This document shows positions 31,898 through 42,311 of a DNA stretch of 64,000 nucleotides, piece after piece (the first letter of the stretch is position 1; each line of letters begins with the position of its first letter). This stretch comes from an uncultured Clostridia bacterium (lineage in GTDB: Bacteria; Bacillota; Clostridia; Oscillospirales; Acutalibacteraceae). The notes under the pieces are model-generated. The model made no database searches. It was not told the DNA's origin and saw only the letters and a list, made by a program, of their open reading frames with translations. Made by a program: the position numbers and the translations under genes. The stretch is from NCBI GenBank assembly GCA_947625785.1, contig CANQPS010000007.1:1-64000 (forward strand). The letters are read 5' to 3'.

Positions 31898-32512
31898 ATG
31901 TTTTCAAGAATAATAAATAAATCAAAGAATACAGACGATAAGTCTTCCATAGATTATATAATAGTGGGGCTTGGAAACCCGGGTAAAGAATATGAGAATA
32001 CACGCCATAATGCAGGATTTATTGCAATAGATACAATAGCAGAATATATTGGCGTTAAGATAAATAAAATAAAATTCAAATCATTATGTTGTACAACAGA
32101 AATAGATAATAAAAAGGTATTGCTTTTAAAACCACAAACATTTATGAATTTAAGCGGTCAGGCAGTTACAGAAGCTATGTCATTTTATAAGATAAAGCCG
32201 GAAAATGTTATAATATTACTTGATGACATATCGTTGCCGGTGGGCAAAATGAGAATACGCAAAAAAGGCAGTGACGGCGGACAAAATGGTATGAAAAATA
32301 TAATATATTTATCGGGCAGTGATATGTTTCCAAGAGTGAAAATCGGTATAGGTGCAAAACCTAATCCACAATGGAATTTAGCTGATTGGGTATTGTCACA
32401 TTTCAACGATAACGATATGAATTTAATTAATATCGTTGCACAGAATACGGTTGAAGCTGTAAAATTTATAATAAACGGTGAGTTTGAAAAGGCTATGAAT
32501 AAATTTAATTAA
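31898..32512 (+). CDS. pth: Peptidyl-tRNA hydrolase
   Basis: Releases tRNA from peptidyl-tRNAs dropped by the ribosome. Motifs are IVGLGNPGKEYENTRHNAGF with the catalytic His, the PQTFMNLSG strand and the DDISLPVGKMRIRKKGSDGG region. The 204-aa length includes about 20 non-conserved N-terminal residues before the fold starts. The ATG at 31898 is supported by AAGGGG. No better internal start is seen. Confidence 0.96.
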   Translation: MFSRIINKSKNTDDKSSIDYIIVGLGNPGKEYENTRHNAGFIAIDTIAEYIGVKINKIKFKSLCCTTEIDNKKVLLLKPQTFMNLSGQAVTEAMSFYKIKPENVIILLDDISLPVGKMRIRKKGSDGGQNGMKNIIYLSGSDMFPRVKIGIGAKPNPQWNLADWVLSHFNDNDMNLINIVAQNTVEAVKFIINGEFEKAMNKFN

Positions 32513-32543
32513 TCTTTAATACGATAATAACGGGAGTGAAAAT

Positions 32544-35500
32544 ATGAAATTTTTTAAACATATACTATCTGAAAATTTAGAGTATAAAGAGATTTGCAAG
32601 GACTTGGATATGGGCAGAACTCCTATTGGAGTAAATGGTTTGTCAGGTATTCATAAAACACACCTTATACATTCACTATGTGAAAATAATAATAAAAAAG
32701 CACTTGTAATAGCATCTGATGAAATAGAAGCACAAAGAATGGCAAATGATTTTAGGGTTATGGGCAGCAGAGCTGTTATATATCCGTCAAGAGATTTTAC
32801 TTTTAGGAAAGTGGAGGGTAAATCAAGAGAGTATGAACATCAAAGACTAAAAGTATTGTCATCAATTATAAATAATGAATGTGATATAGTAATATCTTGT
32901 ATAGATGCCTGTTTGCAGTATACATTACCTAAAAAAGTGCTGCAGGATAGTACCATAATTATAAAATCAGGTGAAGAAATTGCACCCGATAAAATTATAA
33001 CAAAACTTATTCAGTGCGGATATGAGCGCAGTGAACAAGTTGAAGGTTCGGGACAATTTTCCATAAGGGGCGGAATACTTGATTTTTTTGTACCGTCTGA
33101 AAATCAGCCTGTCAGAATAGAGTTCTGGGGTGACGAGATTGATAGTATGAACTACTTTGATATAGAAACTCAAAGAAGAACAAGTCCGGTAGAAAAAATA
33201 TCTATTTCACCATCAACAGAAATATTAATTACAGATAGTAATACCGTTATAAATAATATGGTTTCAAAACTTGCTTCTTTAAAAGGTAAGTATTCAAAGA
33301 CTATGAAAGAAAATATAATGCAGGATATTGAAATACTTAAATCAACGGGTACATTATCAAATCCGGATAAATATATAACCCTTATATATGATAAAATAAC
33401 AACACTTTTTGATTATATTGATAAAGAGAGTTATATTTTCTTTTCTGAACAATCCAAGATTAAGGACCGCATAAAAAGCAATAATTATCAATGGAGTGAA
33501 GATTTGAGAGATTATCTCGAGGAGGGTGTATTATGCAGTGGCCTTGATACTTTCAGCGAAGATTGGATATATGCAATAGGTCAGGCTGAAAAACATAAAA
33601 CCATATTTCTTGATATGTTTGCGATGTCCGGCTGCGATATGAGATTAAAAGATATATTTACATTTAATGCAAAACAGTTATCAAGTTGGAGTGGCAGTTT
33701 TAAAATGTTGCTTGAAGATATAGCTGTATCAGATATAAAAAATAGGGTTTATGTAGTTATGGCAGGTACGGATAAAACAGCATCTATTATTGCAAAGGAT
33801 TTAATAGATGAGGGATACAATGCCGTATTAATTGATAATGATAAAACAACACAATTTTCAAAAGGAAAGATATATGTTGTAGGCGGTGGATTATCAGCGG
33901 GTATGGAGTATCCGTCTATATCATTTACACTTATATCTTATGGTATGGTTAGCAAGAAATCTAAAAGAGATATTAAGAAATCAAAAGTCAATAAGCAAAT
34001 TTATAGTTTATCAGAACTGAGTGTAGGCGATTATGTTGTACATTCAACACACGGTATTGGAATGTTTCAAGGTATTCATAAAATAGAAATGCAGGGAATA
34101 GTAAAAGATTATATTAAAATTAAATATGCTAAAGAAGATATAATATATGTGCCTGTAACACAGCTTGACCTTGTATCAAAATATGTAGGGCCAAAGGAAG
34201 ATACAACTGTAAAATTAAGTAAATTAGGCAGTCTTGAATGGCAGAAATCAAAAGCAAGGGTTAAGAATGCCGTTAAGGATATAGCAAAAGAACTGATTAA
34301 ATTATATAGTGAAAGAATGAAGGCTCCGGGTTATGCTTTTTCGCCTGACGGAGAATGGCAAAGAGATTTTGAACTGAGATTTGAACACGAGGAAACAGAA
34401 GACCAATACAGAAGTATTCAGGAAATTAAGCACGATATGGAACGCACTGCTCCTATGGATAGATTATTATGCGGAGATGTTGGATTTGGTAAAACTGAGG
34501 TTGCTATGAGGGCAGCGTTCAAGTGTGTTACTGATTCAAAACAATGTGCGATACTTGTACCAACAACAATTCTTGCTTGGCAGCATTATCAAACGGCCCT
34601 AAAAAGATTTGAGGGCTTCCCCGTAAAAATAGAAATTTTATCACGATTTAGAACACCTAAACAACAGGCTGAGATTATTAAACAAATTAAAAAAGGTGAA
34701 ATTGATTTAGTCATTGGTACACATAGATTGGTACAAAAAGATGTTGTTTTCAAAGATTTAGGACTTGCAATTATAGACGAGGAACAGCGTTTTGGAGTTG
34801 CCCAAAAAGAAAAATTTAAAGAATTTTGTAAAAATGTTGATGTGTTGACACTATCTGCAACACCTATTCCAAGGACACTTAATATGGCTATGAGCGGTAT
34901 AAGAGATATGTCTATTCTTGAGGAAGCACCACAGGATAGACACCCTGTACAGACTTATGTCCTTGAACACGACAGAAGTATTATTAATGAAGCTATCAGA
35001 AAAGAATTAAGGCGTGGAGGTCAAGTATATTTTCTGCATAATAGGGTTGATACTATTGCAAGTCGTGCAATGCAGATACAGGCAGACATTCCTGAGGCAA
35101 AAGTTGCAGTGGGACACGGACAGATGAGTGAAAATCAGTTATCGGAAGTATGGCGACAATTACTTGAACAGGAAATAAATGTGCTTGTATGTACAACTAT
35201 TATAGAAACAGGTGTTGATGTTCCGAACGCAAATACTTTAATTATTGAAAATGCCGACCGTATGGGTTTATCACAATTACATCAGCTGAGAGGAAGGGTA
35301 GGCCGCTCGACAAGAAGGGCATACGCATATCTTACTTTTGAAAGAAGTAAGGTTTTATCTGAAATTTCACAAAAAAGACTTAATTCAATAAGAGAATTTA
35401 CAGAATTTGGTTCCGGATTTAAGATTGCCATAAGAGATTTGGAACTCAGAGGAGCCGGAAATATATTGGGTTCGGCACAGCACGGTCATATGGAAGATGT

Positions 35501-35999
35501 TGGTTATGAAATGTATATAAAAATGTTAGAAGAGGCAGTTCGGGAACAAAAAGGTGAGATAACCCAATCAAGAGAACTTGAATGTCTTGTTGATGTACAA
35601 ATACAGGCACATATTCCAGAGGATTATATTGAAAATTTACAGATAAGACTTGATATATATAAGAAAATTTCTGATATACGCACAGGCGAGGACGCACTTG
35701 ATGTAACAGACGAACTTATAGATAGATTTGGTACACCACCTCAGTCTGTTTTGGGTCTGATAGATGTTGCACTTGTAAGAAATACAGCGGCATCACTTGG
35801 CGTATATGAAATCAAGCAGTTAAAGGATAAAATTAATATTTATGTGCGAGAATTAAATAGTCAGGGTGTATCAATAATTTTATGTAATGTCAACGGGAAG
35901 GCTGTATTAAATCCTTCTGCACAAAAACCATTTATTACGGTTAATGTTGAGGAAAAAGAAACACCTATTGATACATTAAAAAGAATATTTAAATCATAA
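32544..35999 (+). CDS. mfd: Transcription-repair coupling factor
   Basis: Displaces RNA polymerase stalled at lesions and recruits UvrA. The 1151-aa protein has the UvrB-like N-domain (to about 340), the RNA-polymerase-interacting CarD-like domain (SVGDYVVHSTHGIGMF, about 495-560), and an SF2 RecG-type translocase with Walker A GDVGFGKTE near 645 and the DEEQ box near 746. The TRG motif and C-terminal UvrA-masking domain follow. Start follows GGGAGTG. Last gene of the glmU cluster. Confidence 0.97.
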   Translation: MKFFKHILSENLEYKEICKDLDMGRTPIGVNGLSGIHKTHLIHSLCENNNKKALVIASDEIEAQRMANDFRVMGSRAVIYPSRDFTFRKVEGKSREYEHQRLKVLSSIINNECDIVISCIDACLQYTLPKKVLQDSTIIIKSGEEIAPDKIITKLIQCGYERSEQVEGSGQFSIRGGILDFFVPSENQPVRIEFWGDEIDSMNYFDIETQRRTSPVEKISISPSTEILITDSNTVINNMVSKLASLKGKYSKTMKENIMQDIEILKSTGTLSNPDKYITLIYDKITTLFDYIDKESYIFFSEQSKIKDRIKSNNYQWSEDLRDYLEEGVLCSGLDTFSEDWIYAIGQAEKHKTIFLDMFAMSGCDMRLKDIFTFNAKQLSSWSGSFKMLLEDIAVSDIKNRVYVVMAGTDKTASIIAKDLIDEGYNAVLIDNDKTTQFSKGKIYVVGGGLSAGMEYPSISFTLISYGMVSKKSKRDIKKSKVNKQIYSLSELSVGDYVVHSTHGIGMFQGIHKIEMQGIVKDYIKIKYAKEDIIYVPVTQLDLVSKYVGPKEDTTVKLSKLGSLEWQKSKARVKNAVKDIAKELIKLYSERMKAPGYAFSPDGEWQRDFELRFEHEETEDQYRSIQEIKHDMERTAPMDRLLCGDVGFGKTEVAMRAAFKCVTDSKQCAILVPTTILAWQHYQTALKRFEGFPVKIEILSRFRTPKQQAEIIKQIKKGEIDLVIGTHRLVQKDVVFKDLGLAIIDEEQRFGVAQKEKFKEFCKNVDVLTLSATPIPRTLNMAMSGIRDMSILEEAPQDRHPVQTYVLEHDRSIINEAIRKELRRGGQVYFLHNRVDTIASRAMQIQADIPEAKVAVGHGQMSENQLSEVWRQLLEQEINVLVCTTIIETGVDVPNANTLIIENADRMGLSQLHQLRGRVGRSTRRAYAYLTFERSKVLSEISQKRLNSIREFTEFGSGFKIAIRDLELRGAGNILGSAQHGHMEDVGYEMYIKMLEEAVREQKGEITQSRELECLVDVQIQAHIPEDYIENLQIRLDIYKKISDIRTGEDALDVTDELIDRFGTPPQSVLGLIDVALVRNTAASLGVYEIKQLKDKINIYVRELNSQGVSIILCNVNGKAVLNPSAQKPFITVNVEEKETPIDTLKRIFKS

Positions 36000-36008
36000 A
36001 AAATGTAA

Positions 36009-36048
36009 TTGAACCCACAGGTTTAGCCGATGGGTTCAATTATATTTT
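36009..36048. terminator. Bidirectional terminator between mfd and tatD
   Basis: TTGAACCCA pairs with TGGGTTCAA around a 13-base loop that can pair further, followed by an interrupted T run. Confidence 0.8.
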
Positions 36049-36827
36049 TATTTAATATTAAATAAATTCATAGTATTTTCTTTTGTTATATCTAATAATT
36101 TCTGAACAGGCATATTTTTAATTTCGGCTATGCGAGTGGCAGTATATACAATATTATCAGATGTACATCTTTTACCTCTGAATGGTACGGGTGTCATATA
36201 AGGCGCATCTGTTTCTAAAAGTAGTTTGTCAAGAGGGACTTCTCTTGCGACCTCAACGGGCTGTTTAGCATTTTTAAATGTGACAGCTCCCCCTAAACTG
36301 ATTGATAAACCTAATTTTAAAATCTCCCTAAGCATTTCAACGCTTCCCGAAAAACAATGAACTATACCCTTTGGACGATATTTTTTAAGAATATTAATCG
36401 TATCGAGATGAGCCTCCCTGTCGTGAAATACCATAGGCATATCAAAATCTTTTGCAAGTTCAATTTGTTCTTTAACAACAGGAATTTGCAGATTTTTTGG
36501 TATATCATAATGATATTCTAAACCTATTTCGCCAATAGCAACGACTTTTGGGTGTTTAAGATAACTTGCAATTACTTCTTTGTAATTTGCAGGAAGATTA
36601 TTTTCCACACTTTGTGGGTGAATACCGGCGGTTGCATAAATATATGGATATTTTTCGGCATAATCTATCGAGATTTTAGTTGTTTCTATATCAATAGCAT
36701 TATTGATAATACCACATACACCCTTACTTTGAAGTGTATTGAAGATTTCTTTTCTGTCAATATCAAATCGTTTGTCATCATAATGTGCGTGAGCATCAAA
36801 TATATTATTGTAAATTGTATCGTTCAA
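36048..36827 (-). CDS. tatD: TatD-family metal-dependent hydrolase
   Basis: TatD/YcfH-type TIM-barrel enzyme of 259 aa, a metal-dependent DNase in characterised members. The opening DAHAHYDD gives the first metal histidines. Other ligands lie in GEIGLEYH, the HCFSG motif and ETDAPYMTP. Transcribed divergently from the biotin operon, with 170 bp between the starts that contain the biotin promoter and operator. Confidence 0.93.
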   Translation of the reverse strand: MNDTIYNNIFDAHAHYDDKRFDIDRKEIFNTLQSKGVCGIINNAIDIETTKISIDYAEKYPYIYATAGIHPQSVENNLPANYKEVIASYLKHPKVVAIGEIGLEYHYDIPKNLQIPVVKEQIELAKDFDMPMVFHDREAHLDTINILKKYRPKGIVHCFSGSVEMLREILKLGLSISLGGAVTFKNAKQPVEVAREVPLDKLLLETDAPYMTPVPFRGKRCTSDNIVYTATRIAEIKNMPVQKLLDITKENTMNLFNIK

Positions 36828-36877
36828 AAGAATCAGTCCTTTTTAAAAAATATACTATAATTTTGTCACGGTAATAA

Positions 36878-36892
36878 ATACTTGTCAAGTAT
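36878..36892. other. Perfect 15-bp palindrome between tatD and bioW
   Basis: ATACTTG-T-CAAGTAT at 36878-36892 lies just upstream of the BirA-type operator and shares the TTGTCAA core with it. It may be an extra protein-binding site or an unrelated palindrome. Confidence 0.4.
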
Positions 36893-36898
36893 AAATTT

Positions 36899-36931
36899 AT
36901 TGTCAATTATTTTTAAAATTTAGTTGACAAT
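36899..36931. promoter_or_regulatory. BirA-type biotin operator
   Basis: A perfect inverted repeat ATTGTCAA-N17-TTGACAAT spans 33 bp, the same overall length as the Bacillus bioW operator as I recall it (ATTGTTAA...TTAACAAT), with one base different per half-site. The right half covers the -35 box of the biotin promoter, the position expected for repression by biotinyl-AMP-loaded BirA. The birA gene itself is not in the window. Confidence 0.8.
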
Positions 36932-36952
36932 TAAGCCTTCTTGATTTATAAT
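36924..36952 (+). promoter_or_regulatory. Consensus promoter of the biotin operon
   Basis: TTGACA at 36924-36929 and TATAAT at 36947-36952 with 17-bp spacing, a perfect sigma-A consensus. The -35 lies inside the BirA-type operator. Confidence 0.9.
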
Positions 36953-36997
36953 CAGAACGAGTATTTAACGATTTTTTAAAAGGCAGATGTAAAAACA

Positions 36998-37741
36998 ATG
37001 GATTTATACAGCATAAAAATGAGAGCAAACAGAAATAACAATGGAATACCGGAGCATATTTCAGGTGCGGAAAAAATTGTATATGAACAGGAAATAGAAT
37101 ATTATACATCGCAGATTGTCAATAGAGCGTTAAATCATTCAAAAGGTAAGGTCGAAAATATTAATATAAAAGTTGAACTTTTACAGAAGAATAAAATTAA
37201 ATATTTAAAGGCATTGCCGGTAACAACCATTATTTCAGATACGGTTGAAAATGGTTGGAATAGTATTCTTGAAATATTATCTAAATTAGGTATAAGTAAT
37301 GGCAAAGATATTCTTGATATGTTAAGTCAAACTTATAGTATGAGAGGTGCTATGCTTTTAAATGTAAATAATTTGGAAAGATTAGAACCGGATTTTGCGA
37401 GAGGCATCAGAGCAACTTATATGGATTATGCTCATAGTCCAAATGAGAAATTTTCCTGTATCAAATCGGATAGTGAAAATATACATTTTAATGAGGCATT
37501 AGTTCTTGCAACAAAAGTTGTATCCCACCCTAATATAATAGCTGAAATTTGTTTTTCAGATGACCCGAATTATATTAAGGGATATATAGCGTCAAAAAAA
37601 TTCGGATATGTCAGAGTAACAAAATTAAAGGAATATGGTTCACCAAATGGAGGACGAATATTTCTATATAATGGCAGTAATGAAGATGTTAATGAGTGTA
37701 TAAATTATATAGAAAAACAACCTGTTCTTATAGTAAAATAA
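36998..37741 (+). CDS. bioW: 6-carboxyhexanoate-CoA ligase
   Basis: Activates pimelate to pimeloyl-CoA, the entry step of biotin synthesis in Bacillus-type pathways. The 247-aa protein has the BioW-type start (YSIKMRANR...HISGAEKIV) and the RGIRATYMDY segment. First gene of the operon, directly behind the BirA-controlled promoter. BioW means the cell needs free pimelate, made elsewhere or taken up. No BioC/BioH route is seen here. Confidence 0.95.
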   Translation: MDLYSIKMRANRNNNGIPEHISGAEKIVYEQEIEYYTSQIVNRALNHSKGKVENINIKVELLQKNKIKYLKALPVTTIISDTVENGWNSILEILSKLGISNGKDILDMLSQTYSMRGAMLLNVNNLERLEPDFARGIRATYMDYAHSPNEKFSCIKSDSENIHFNEALVLATKVVSHPNIIAEICFSDDPNYIKGYIASKKFGYVRVTKLKEYGSPNGGRIFLYNGSNEDVNECINYIEKQPVLIVK

Positions 37742-37763
37742 TAAAATTAGCGGGTGATAAAAA

Positions 37764-38930
37764 TTGAATAAATTTGGTTTTATGAGTGAAACTCTTGATT
37801 ATATGAAAGAAAATCATATTTACAGGACTACTACTGAATTTTCATCAGCTCAAAGTAAATATGTGACACTAAATAATAAAAAATTATTAATGTTTGCTTC
37901 AAATAGTTATTTGGATTTATGTAATAATACCGAGATAAAACAATTCGCAAAAGGTATTATTGATAATTATGGCGTAGGCAGTGGCGGTTCAAGACTTACA
38001 ACAGGAAGTTCATTGCTTACTAAGCAATTAGAAGATTTAATAGCAAACTTTAAAAATACAGAAAGTGCAATAGTATTTAATACCGGATATATGGCAAATG
38101 TTGGCACAATATCTGCTATATGTGATAAAGAATGGACGATATTCAGTGATGAGCTAAATCACGCAAGTATAATAGATGGTTGTCGTTTATCCAAAGCTAA
38201 AATTATTATATACAAGCATAATGATATGACCGACCTCGAAAATAAAATTTTATCTAATCCATTTAAAAAGGGCTTAATTGTAAGTGATGGAGTTTTCAGT
38301 ATGGACGGCGATATTGTTAATTTACCAAGATTACTGGAAATAGCAGATAAATATAATATTTTGTCTATGATAGATGATGCCCACGCAACGGGTGTTATAG
38401 GAATTAACGGACGAGGTACATCAGAATACTACAATATGACAAAAAATGCAGATATCACACTTGGAACATTAAGCAAAGCAGTTGGTGTTGAGGGCGGATA
38501 TGTATGTGGAAATAAAATATTAATTGATTATCTAAGAAATAAATCAAGAGCATATATTTTTTCGACAGCCTTATCACCGGCAAGTGTTGCTGCATCTTTA
38601 AAGGCTATTGAAATAATATCAAAAAATTTAAATAATGTAAGACAATTACAATATAATATACAATTTTTTTGTAAGGAATTACAGTCAAACGGGATAAATG
38701 CTAAGTCAGAAACAGCGATTATTCCTATAATAATAGGCGATGAGCAAAAAACGCTCGAAATATCAAAAGCACTACTTAATGATGGTATATATATATCAGC
38801 AATTCGTTATCCGACAGTAGCAAAAGGAAGTGCAAGATTAAGGGTTGCGTTAATGTCATCGCATACACAAGAAGAATTGAAATTTACAGCAAAAAGAATA
38901 TCACTGAGAATAAATGAGGTATTGGTATGA
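37764..38930 (+). CDS. bioF: 8-amino-7-oxononanoate synthase
   Basis: PLP-dependent condensation of pimeloyl-CoA with alanine, second step of biotin synthesis. The 388-aa protein has the alpha-oxoamine synthase features [22 protein letters not shown] and the PLP-lysine motif LGTLSKAVG. Start is TTG at 37764 after GCGGGTGA. The stop overlaps the bioB start (ATGA). Confidence 0.95.
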   Translation: MNKFGFMSETLDYMKENHIYRTTTEFSSAQSKYVTLNNKKLLMFASNSYLDLCNNTEIKQFAKGIIDNYGVGSGGSRLTTGSSLLTKQLEDLIANFKNTESAIVFNTGYMANVGTISAICDKEWTIFSDELNHASIIDGCRLSKAKIIIYKHNDMTDLENKILSNPFKKGLIVSDGVFSMDGDIVNLPRLLEIADKYNILSMIDDAHATGVIGINGRGTSEYYNMTKNADITLGTLSKAVGVEGGYVCGNKILIDYLRNKSRAYIFSTALSPASVAASLKAIEIISKNLNNVRQLQYNIQFFCKELQSNGINAKSETAIIPIIIGDEQKTLEISKALLNDGIYISAIRYPTVAKGSARLRVALMSSHTQEELKFTAKRISLRINEVLV

Positions 38931-39898
38931 GTATAGTAAAAATATTAAAAGAAAAAGTATTAAATGGAGAATTTATAAATAAAAATGAGGCTATGCAATT
39001 AGTAGATGCTCCTCTTGATGAATTAACAAATTCGGCAAATGAAATAAGGGAATATTTTTGTGGTAATGCTTTCGATATATGCTCCATAATAAACGGTAAA
39101 AGTGGAAAGTGTTCGGAAAACTGCAAATATTGTGCACAATCAGCTCATTATTGTACGGAAACCGAAACATATCCATTGCTTGACACCGAAACAGTATTAA
39201 AAGAAGCAAATTATAATTCAAATAAAGGTGTTCCGAGATTTTCGATAGTAACATCAGGAAAAGCTCTGACAGATAAAGAGGTAGATGAGGTTTGCGAAAT
39301 ATATAGAGCTTTAAGAAAAGAAACAAAGAGTGTGCTTTGTGCGTCACACGGCCTGTTAAATTATGAGCAATTTTGCAAATTGAAGGAAGCAGGTGTTGAA
39401 AGAGTACATAATAATCTCGAAACTTCAAGAAGAAATTTTCCGAATATATGCACAACACATACTTATGATGATAAAATTAATACAATTAAATTGGCACAAA
39501 AAGCAGGATTAAATGTATGTAGTGGCGGTATAATGGGACTCGGTGAAACTATGGAAGACAGAATAGATATGGCGATTGATATAAGAGATTTAGGTATTCG
39601 TTCTGTTCCTGTAAATATTTTAAATGCGATTAAGGGTACACCATACGAAAATACACCTAAACTTTCAAATGATGAAATTTGCAGAATAGTTGCAATATAT
39701 CGTTTTATAAATCCGGAAGCATCTATCAGAATGGCAGGCGGCAGAGGATTGTTAGAAGATAAAGGTAAAAAGGCCTTTATGTCAGGGGCAAATTCAGCAA
39801 TATCAGGTGATATGCTGACAACCTCGGGTATATCAATAGATACGGATATGGCTATGCTTAAAGAACTTGGTTATAAAGTAGTTGTATGGAATAAGTAA
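38927..39898 (+). CDS. bioB: Biotin synthase
   Basis: Radical SAM enzyme that inserts sulfur into dethiobiotin, the last step. The 323-aa protein carries the CxxxCxxC motif at Cys62, Cys66 and Cys69 (CSENCKYC) followed by AQSAHY, and the RMAGGRG motif near the C-terminus that belongs to the auxiliary [2Fe-2S] site. Start overlaps the bioF stop by four bases. Confidence 0.97.
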   Translation: MSIVKILKEKVLNGEFINKNEAMQLVDAPLDELTNSANEIREYFCGNAFDICSIINGKSGKCSENCKYCAQSAHYCTETETYPLLDTETVLKEANYNSNKGVPRFSIVTSGKALTDKEVDEVCEIYRALRKETKSVLCASHGLLNYEQFCKLKEAGVERVHNNLETSRRNFPNICTTHTYDDKINTIKLAQKAGLNVCSGGIMGLGETMEDRIDMAIDIRDLGIRSVPVNILNAIKGTPYENTPKLSNDEICRIVAIYRFINPEASIRMAGGRGLLEDKGKKAFMSGANSAISGDMLTTSGISIDTDMAMLKELGYKVVVWNK

Positions 39899-39925
39899 TT
39901 CTTTTATAATAGGTGTGTGGTGTTA

Positions 39926-40609
39926 ATGAGTAAAAATATTTTTATTACCGGTACGGGTACAGATGTTGGAAAAACTTTTGTAACCGCATTAATAGTAAAA
40001 AAACTTAGAGATAATGGAATAGATTGCGGATATTATAAATCGGCATTAAGTGGCACCGAAAATATAAACGGTTTTGAAATTCCGGGAGATGCAGATTATG
40101 TTTGCAGAATATCAGGTCTAAAGGAAAGTTACAGTGATATAGTTTCTTATATGTATAAAAATGCAGTATCTCCACATTTAGCTGCTCAAATAGAGGGTAA
40201 TCCGGTATGTATTGAAAAAGTAAAAAATGATTTTGAAAAATGTTCTAAAAGACACGATTATATGATTGTTGAGGGCAGCGGCGGAATTGTATGTCCTATA
40301 AGGGAAGATGACAATCAAAGAATAGTTTTAACAGATATAATAAAAAACCTTGGTTTAGATATTATTATAGTGGCAAATGCCGGACTTGGTACAATTAACG
40401 CAGTTGTTTTAACCGTTGAATATGCAAGACAATTAGGTATAAATATTAGAGGTATCATTCTGAATAAATTTCATAAAAATAGTGTAATGGAAAAAGATAA
40501 TAAACTTATGATTGAAAAATATACCGGAATAAAGGTTGCAGCCTGTGTCGAGGATAATGCAAAAGATATTGATATAGATATAGATATTTTAAAATCATTA
40601 TTTAGTTAA
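39926..40609 (+). CDS. bioD: Dethiobiotin synthetase
   Basis: ATP-dependent carboxylation of 7,8-diaminopelargonate to dethiobiotin. The 227-aa P-loop protein has GTGTDVGKT near the N-terminus, the VEGSGGIVCPI motif and ANAGLGTINA. Start set at ATG 39926, which follows AGGTGTG. An in-frame GTG at 39917 lies within that RBS. Confidence 0.95.
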   Translation: MSKNIFITGTGTDVGKTFVTALIVKKLRDNGIDCGYYKSALSGTENINGFEIPGDADYVCRISGLKESYSDIVSYMYKNAVSPHLAAQIEGNPVCIEKVKNDFEKCSKRHDYMIVEGSGGIVCPIREDDNQRIVLTDIIKNLGLDIIIVANAGLGTINAVVLTVEYARQLGINIRGIILNKFHKNSVMEKDNKLMIEKYTGIKVAACVEDNAKDIDIDIDILKSLFS

Positions 40610-40624
40610 AAAGAGGTTGTAAAA

Positions 40625-41968
40625 ATGGATTGGATACAAAAGGATTTAGAATATATATGGCACCCTTGTTCGCAGATGAAAGATTATGAGGAATTAAAGC
40701 CTATTATTATAAAGGAAGGAAAAGGTGTATATCTTTATGATATATACGGAAAAGAATATATAGATATAGTTAGTTCTTGGTGGTGTAATTTGTTAGGTCA
40801 CTGTAATGATAAAATAAATCAAAATATAAAAAATCAGCTTGATAAACTTGAACATACTATATTTGCGAATTTTTCACACGAACCGGCGATTATGTTATGC
40901 GAGAAACTTATAAATATAATTCCAAAAGGCTTGAAAAAATTTAATTTTTCAGATAATGGTTCGGCATCTGTTGAATGTGCTTTGAAGATGAGTTTTCAGT
41001 ATCATTACCAGACCGGTAATCCTAAAAAAACAAGATTTATGGCTTTAACAGAGGGATATCACGGAGAAACAATAGGGGCATTATCAGTCGGAACATTAGA
41101 CCTTTATGCTAAAATATATAAGCCTATGTTGATGGATACAATAAGAGTAACAGCTCCCGATTGTTATAGATGTTCTTATGGAAAGTGCAGAGATTGCTGT
41201 AATTGTGAATGTTTTGAAAATGTTGAAAAAGCTCTTGAAAAATATGCAGATGAAACCTGTGCGTTTATAGTTGAACCATTGTTGCAGGGAAGTGCAGGAA
41301 TGAGAATATATCCTGCATTATATTTAAAGAAATTAAGAAATGCTTGTACAAAATATAATGTTCATCTTATAGTTGATGAAATTGCAACAGGTTTTGGGAG
41401 AACAGGAAAAATGTTTGCGTGTGACCACGCAGGAATAACACCGGATATAATGTGTATTTCAAAAGGTTTAACCGGCGGATATTTGCCTATGGCAATAACA
41501 ATAACTACACAGGAGATTTATGACGCATTTTATGATGATTATAATAAAGGCAAGGCATTTATGCATAGTCATACATATAGCGGAAATCCGATAGCTTGTT
41601 CGGCGGCACTGGCTGTTCAGGATATTTTGGAAAATGAACATATAATTGAAAAATCACAGCCAAAAGCTAAATATTTAAATAGTAAAATTAATGAGGCGTT
41701 GTTGCAACATAAGAATGTTGGTGAAATACGACATATAGGATTAATAAATGCAATAGAACTTGTTAAAAATAAAAATACCAAAGAAGGATTTGACAGTGAA
41801 TTGAGAATGGGTTATCAAATATATAAAAGAGCATTACAATATGGATTGTTATTGCGTCCTCTTGGAAATGTATTATATTTTAATCCCCCGCTTATAATTA
41901 ACGAGGACGAAATCGATAAATCAGTAGACAGATGTGTTAAAGCTATAAATGATATATTGCCATTTTAA
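40625..41968 (+). CDS. bioA: Adenosylmethionine-8-amino-7-oxononanoate aminotransferase
   Basis: PLP-dependent class III aminotransferase making 7,8-diaminopelargonate from the BioF product. The 447-aa protein opens with the BioA-type IWHPCSQMKDYE. It has the WWCNLLGH segment, DEIATGFGRTGKMFA and the PLP-lysine motif ISKGLTGGYLP. Last gene of bioW-F-B-D-A, so every step from pimelate to biotin is encoded here. The amino donor (SAM or lysine) cannot be told from what I can see. Confidence 0.95.
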   Translation: MDWIQKDLEYIWHPCSQMKDYEELKPIIIKEGKGVYLYDIYGKEYIDIVSSWWCNLLGHCNDKINQNIKNQLDKLEHTIFANFSHEPAIMLCEKLINIIPKGLKKFNFSDNGSASVECALKMSFQYHYQTGNPKKTRFMALTEGYHGETIGALSVGTLDLYAKIYKPMLMDTIRVTAPDCYRCSYGKCRDCCNCECFENVEKALEKYADETCAFIVEPLLQGSAGMRIYPALYLKKLRNACTKYNVHLIVDEIATGFGRTGKMFACDHAGITPDIMCISKGLTGGYLPMAITITTQEIYDAFYDDYNKGKAFMHSHTYSGNPIACSAALAVQDILENEHIIEKSQPKAKYLNSKINEALLQHKNVGEIRHIGLINAIELVKNKNTKEGFDSELRMGYQIYKRALQYGLLLRPLGNVLYFNPPLIINEDEIDKSVDRCVKAINDILPF

Positions 41969-42078
41969 AAATGACGAAAATGGTTTAACCGAGTTTTGTT
42001 GCCAAAGGCTCATAAGTCCTTTAACTAAGTTATGAAAAATATAAAAATACGATTTAAGCCACTTTTAATAATAATTAC

Positions 42079-42108
42079 TTGACAAGATATGTATATAAGG
42101 TATATACT
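42079..42108 (+). promoter_or_regulatory. Promoter of the riboflavin operon
   Basis: TTGACA at 42079-42084 and TATACT at 42103-42108 with 18-bp spacing, about 40 bp before the FMN riboswitch. The preceding 110 bp after bioA hold only a weak hairpin (AAAGG...CCTTT near 42015) and no ORF. Confidence 0.75.
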
Positions 42109-42146
42109 TAGTTATAGTAAGATAACTTAAAATAATATATACAAAA

Positions 42147-42263
42147 AATCTTCGGGGCAGAGTGCAAATCTCTACCGGTGGTAAAGCCCACGAACCTTTT
42201 ATAAAAAGGTTGATTTGGTGTAATTCCAAAGCCGACAGTTAAAGTCTGGATGAAAGAAGTATT
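42147..42263 (+). ncRNA. FMN riboswitch (RFN element)
   Basis: The conserved RFN core is present in order: TCTTCGGGGCAG, CTCTACCGG with the GGT-x-AAAGCCC block, a variable hairpin (AACCTTTTATAAAAAGGTT), GATTTGGTGTAATTCC, AAAGCCGACAGT, and AAAGTCTGGATGAAAGAAG. It binds FMN and controls transcription of the downstream ribDEBAH genes through the terminator at 42312. Confidence 0.97.
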
Positions 42264-42311
42264 TTACCTATTTTATAAAGATTGAGGGTAGGTTTATTAA
42301 TAGCAGATTAT

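Noticed and set aside
41990..42035. Terminator after bioA
   Set aside because: Only a five-base stem (AAAGG with CCTTT) and no T run. Not convincing.
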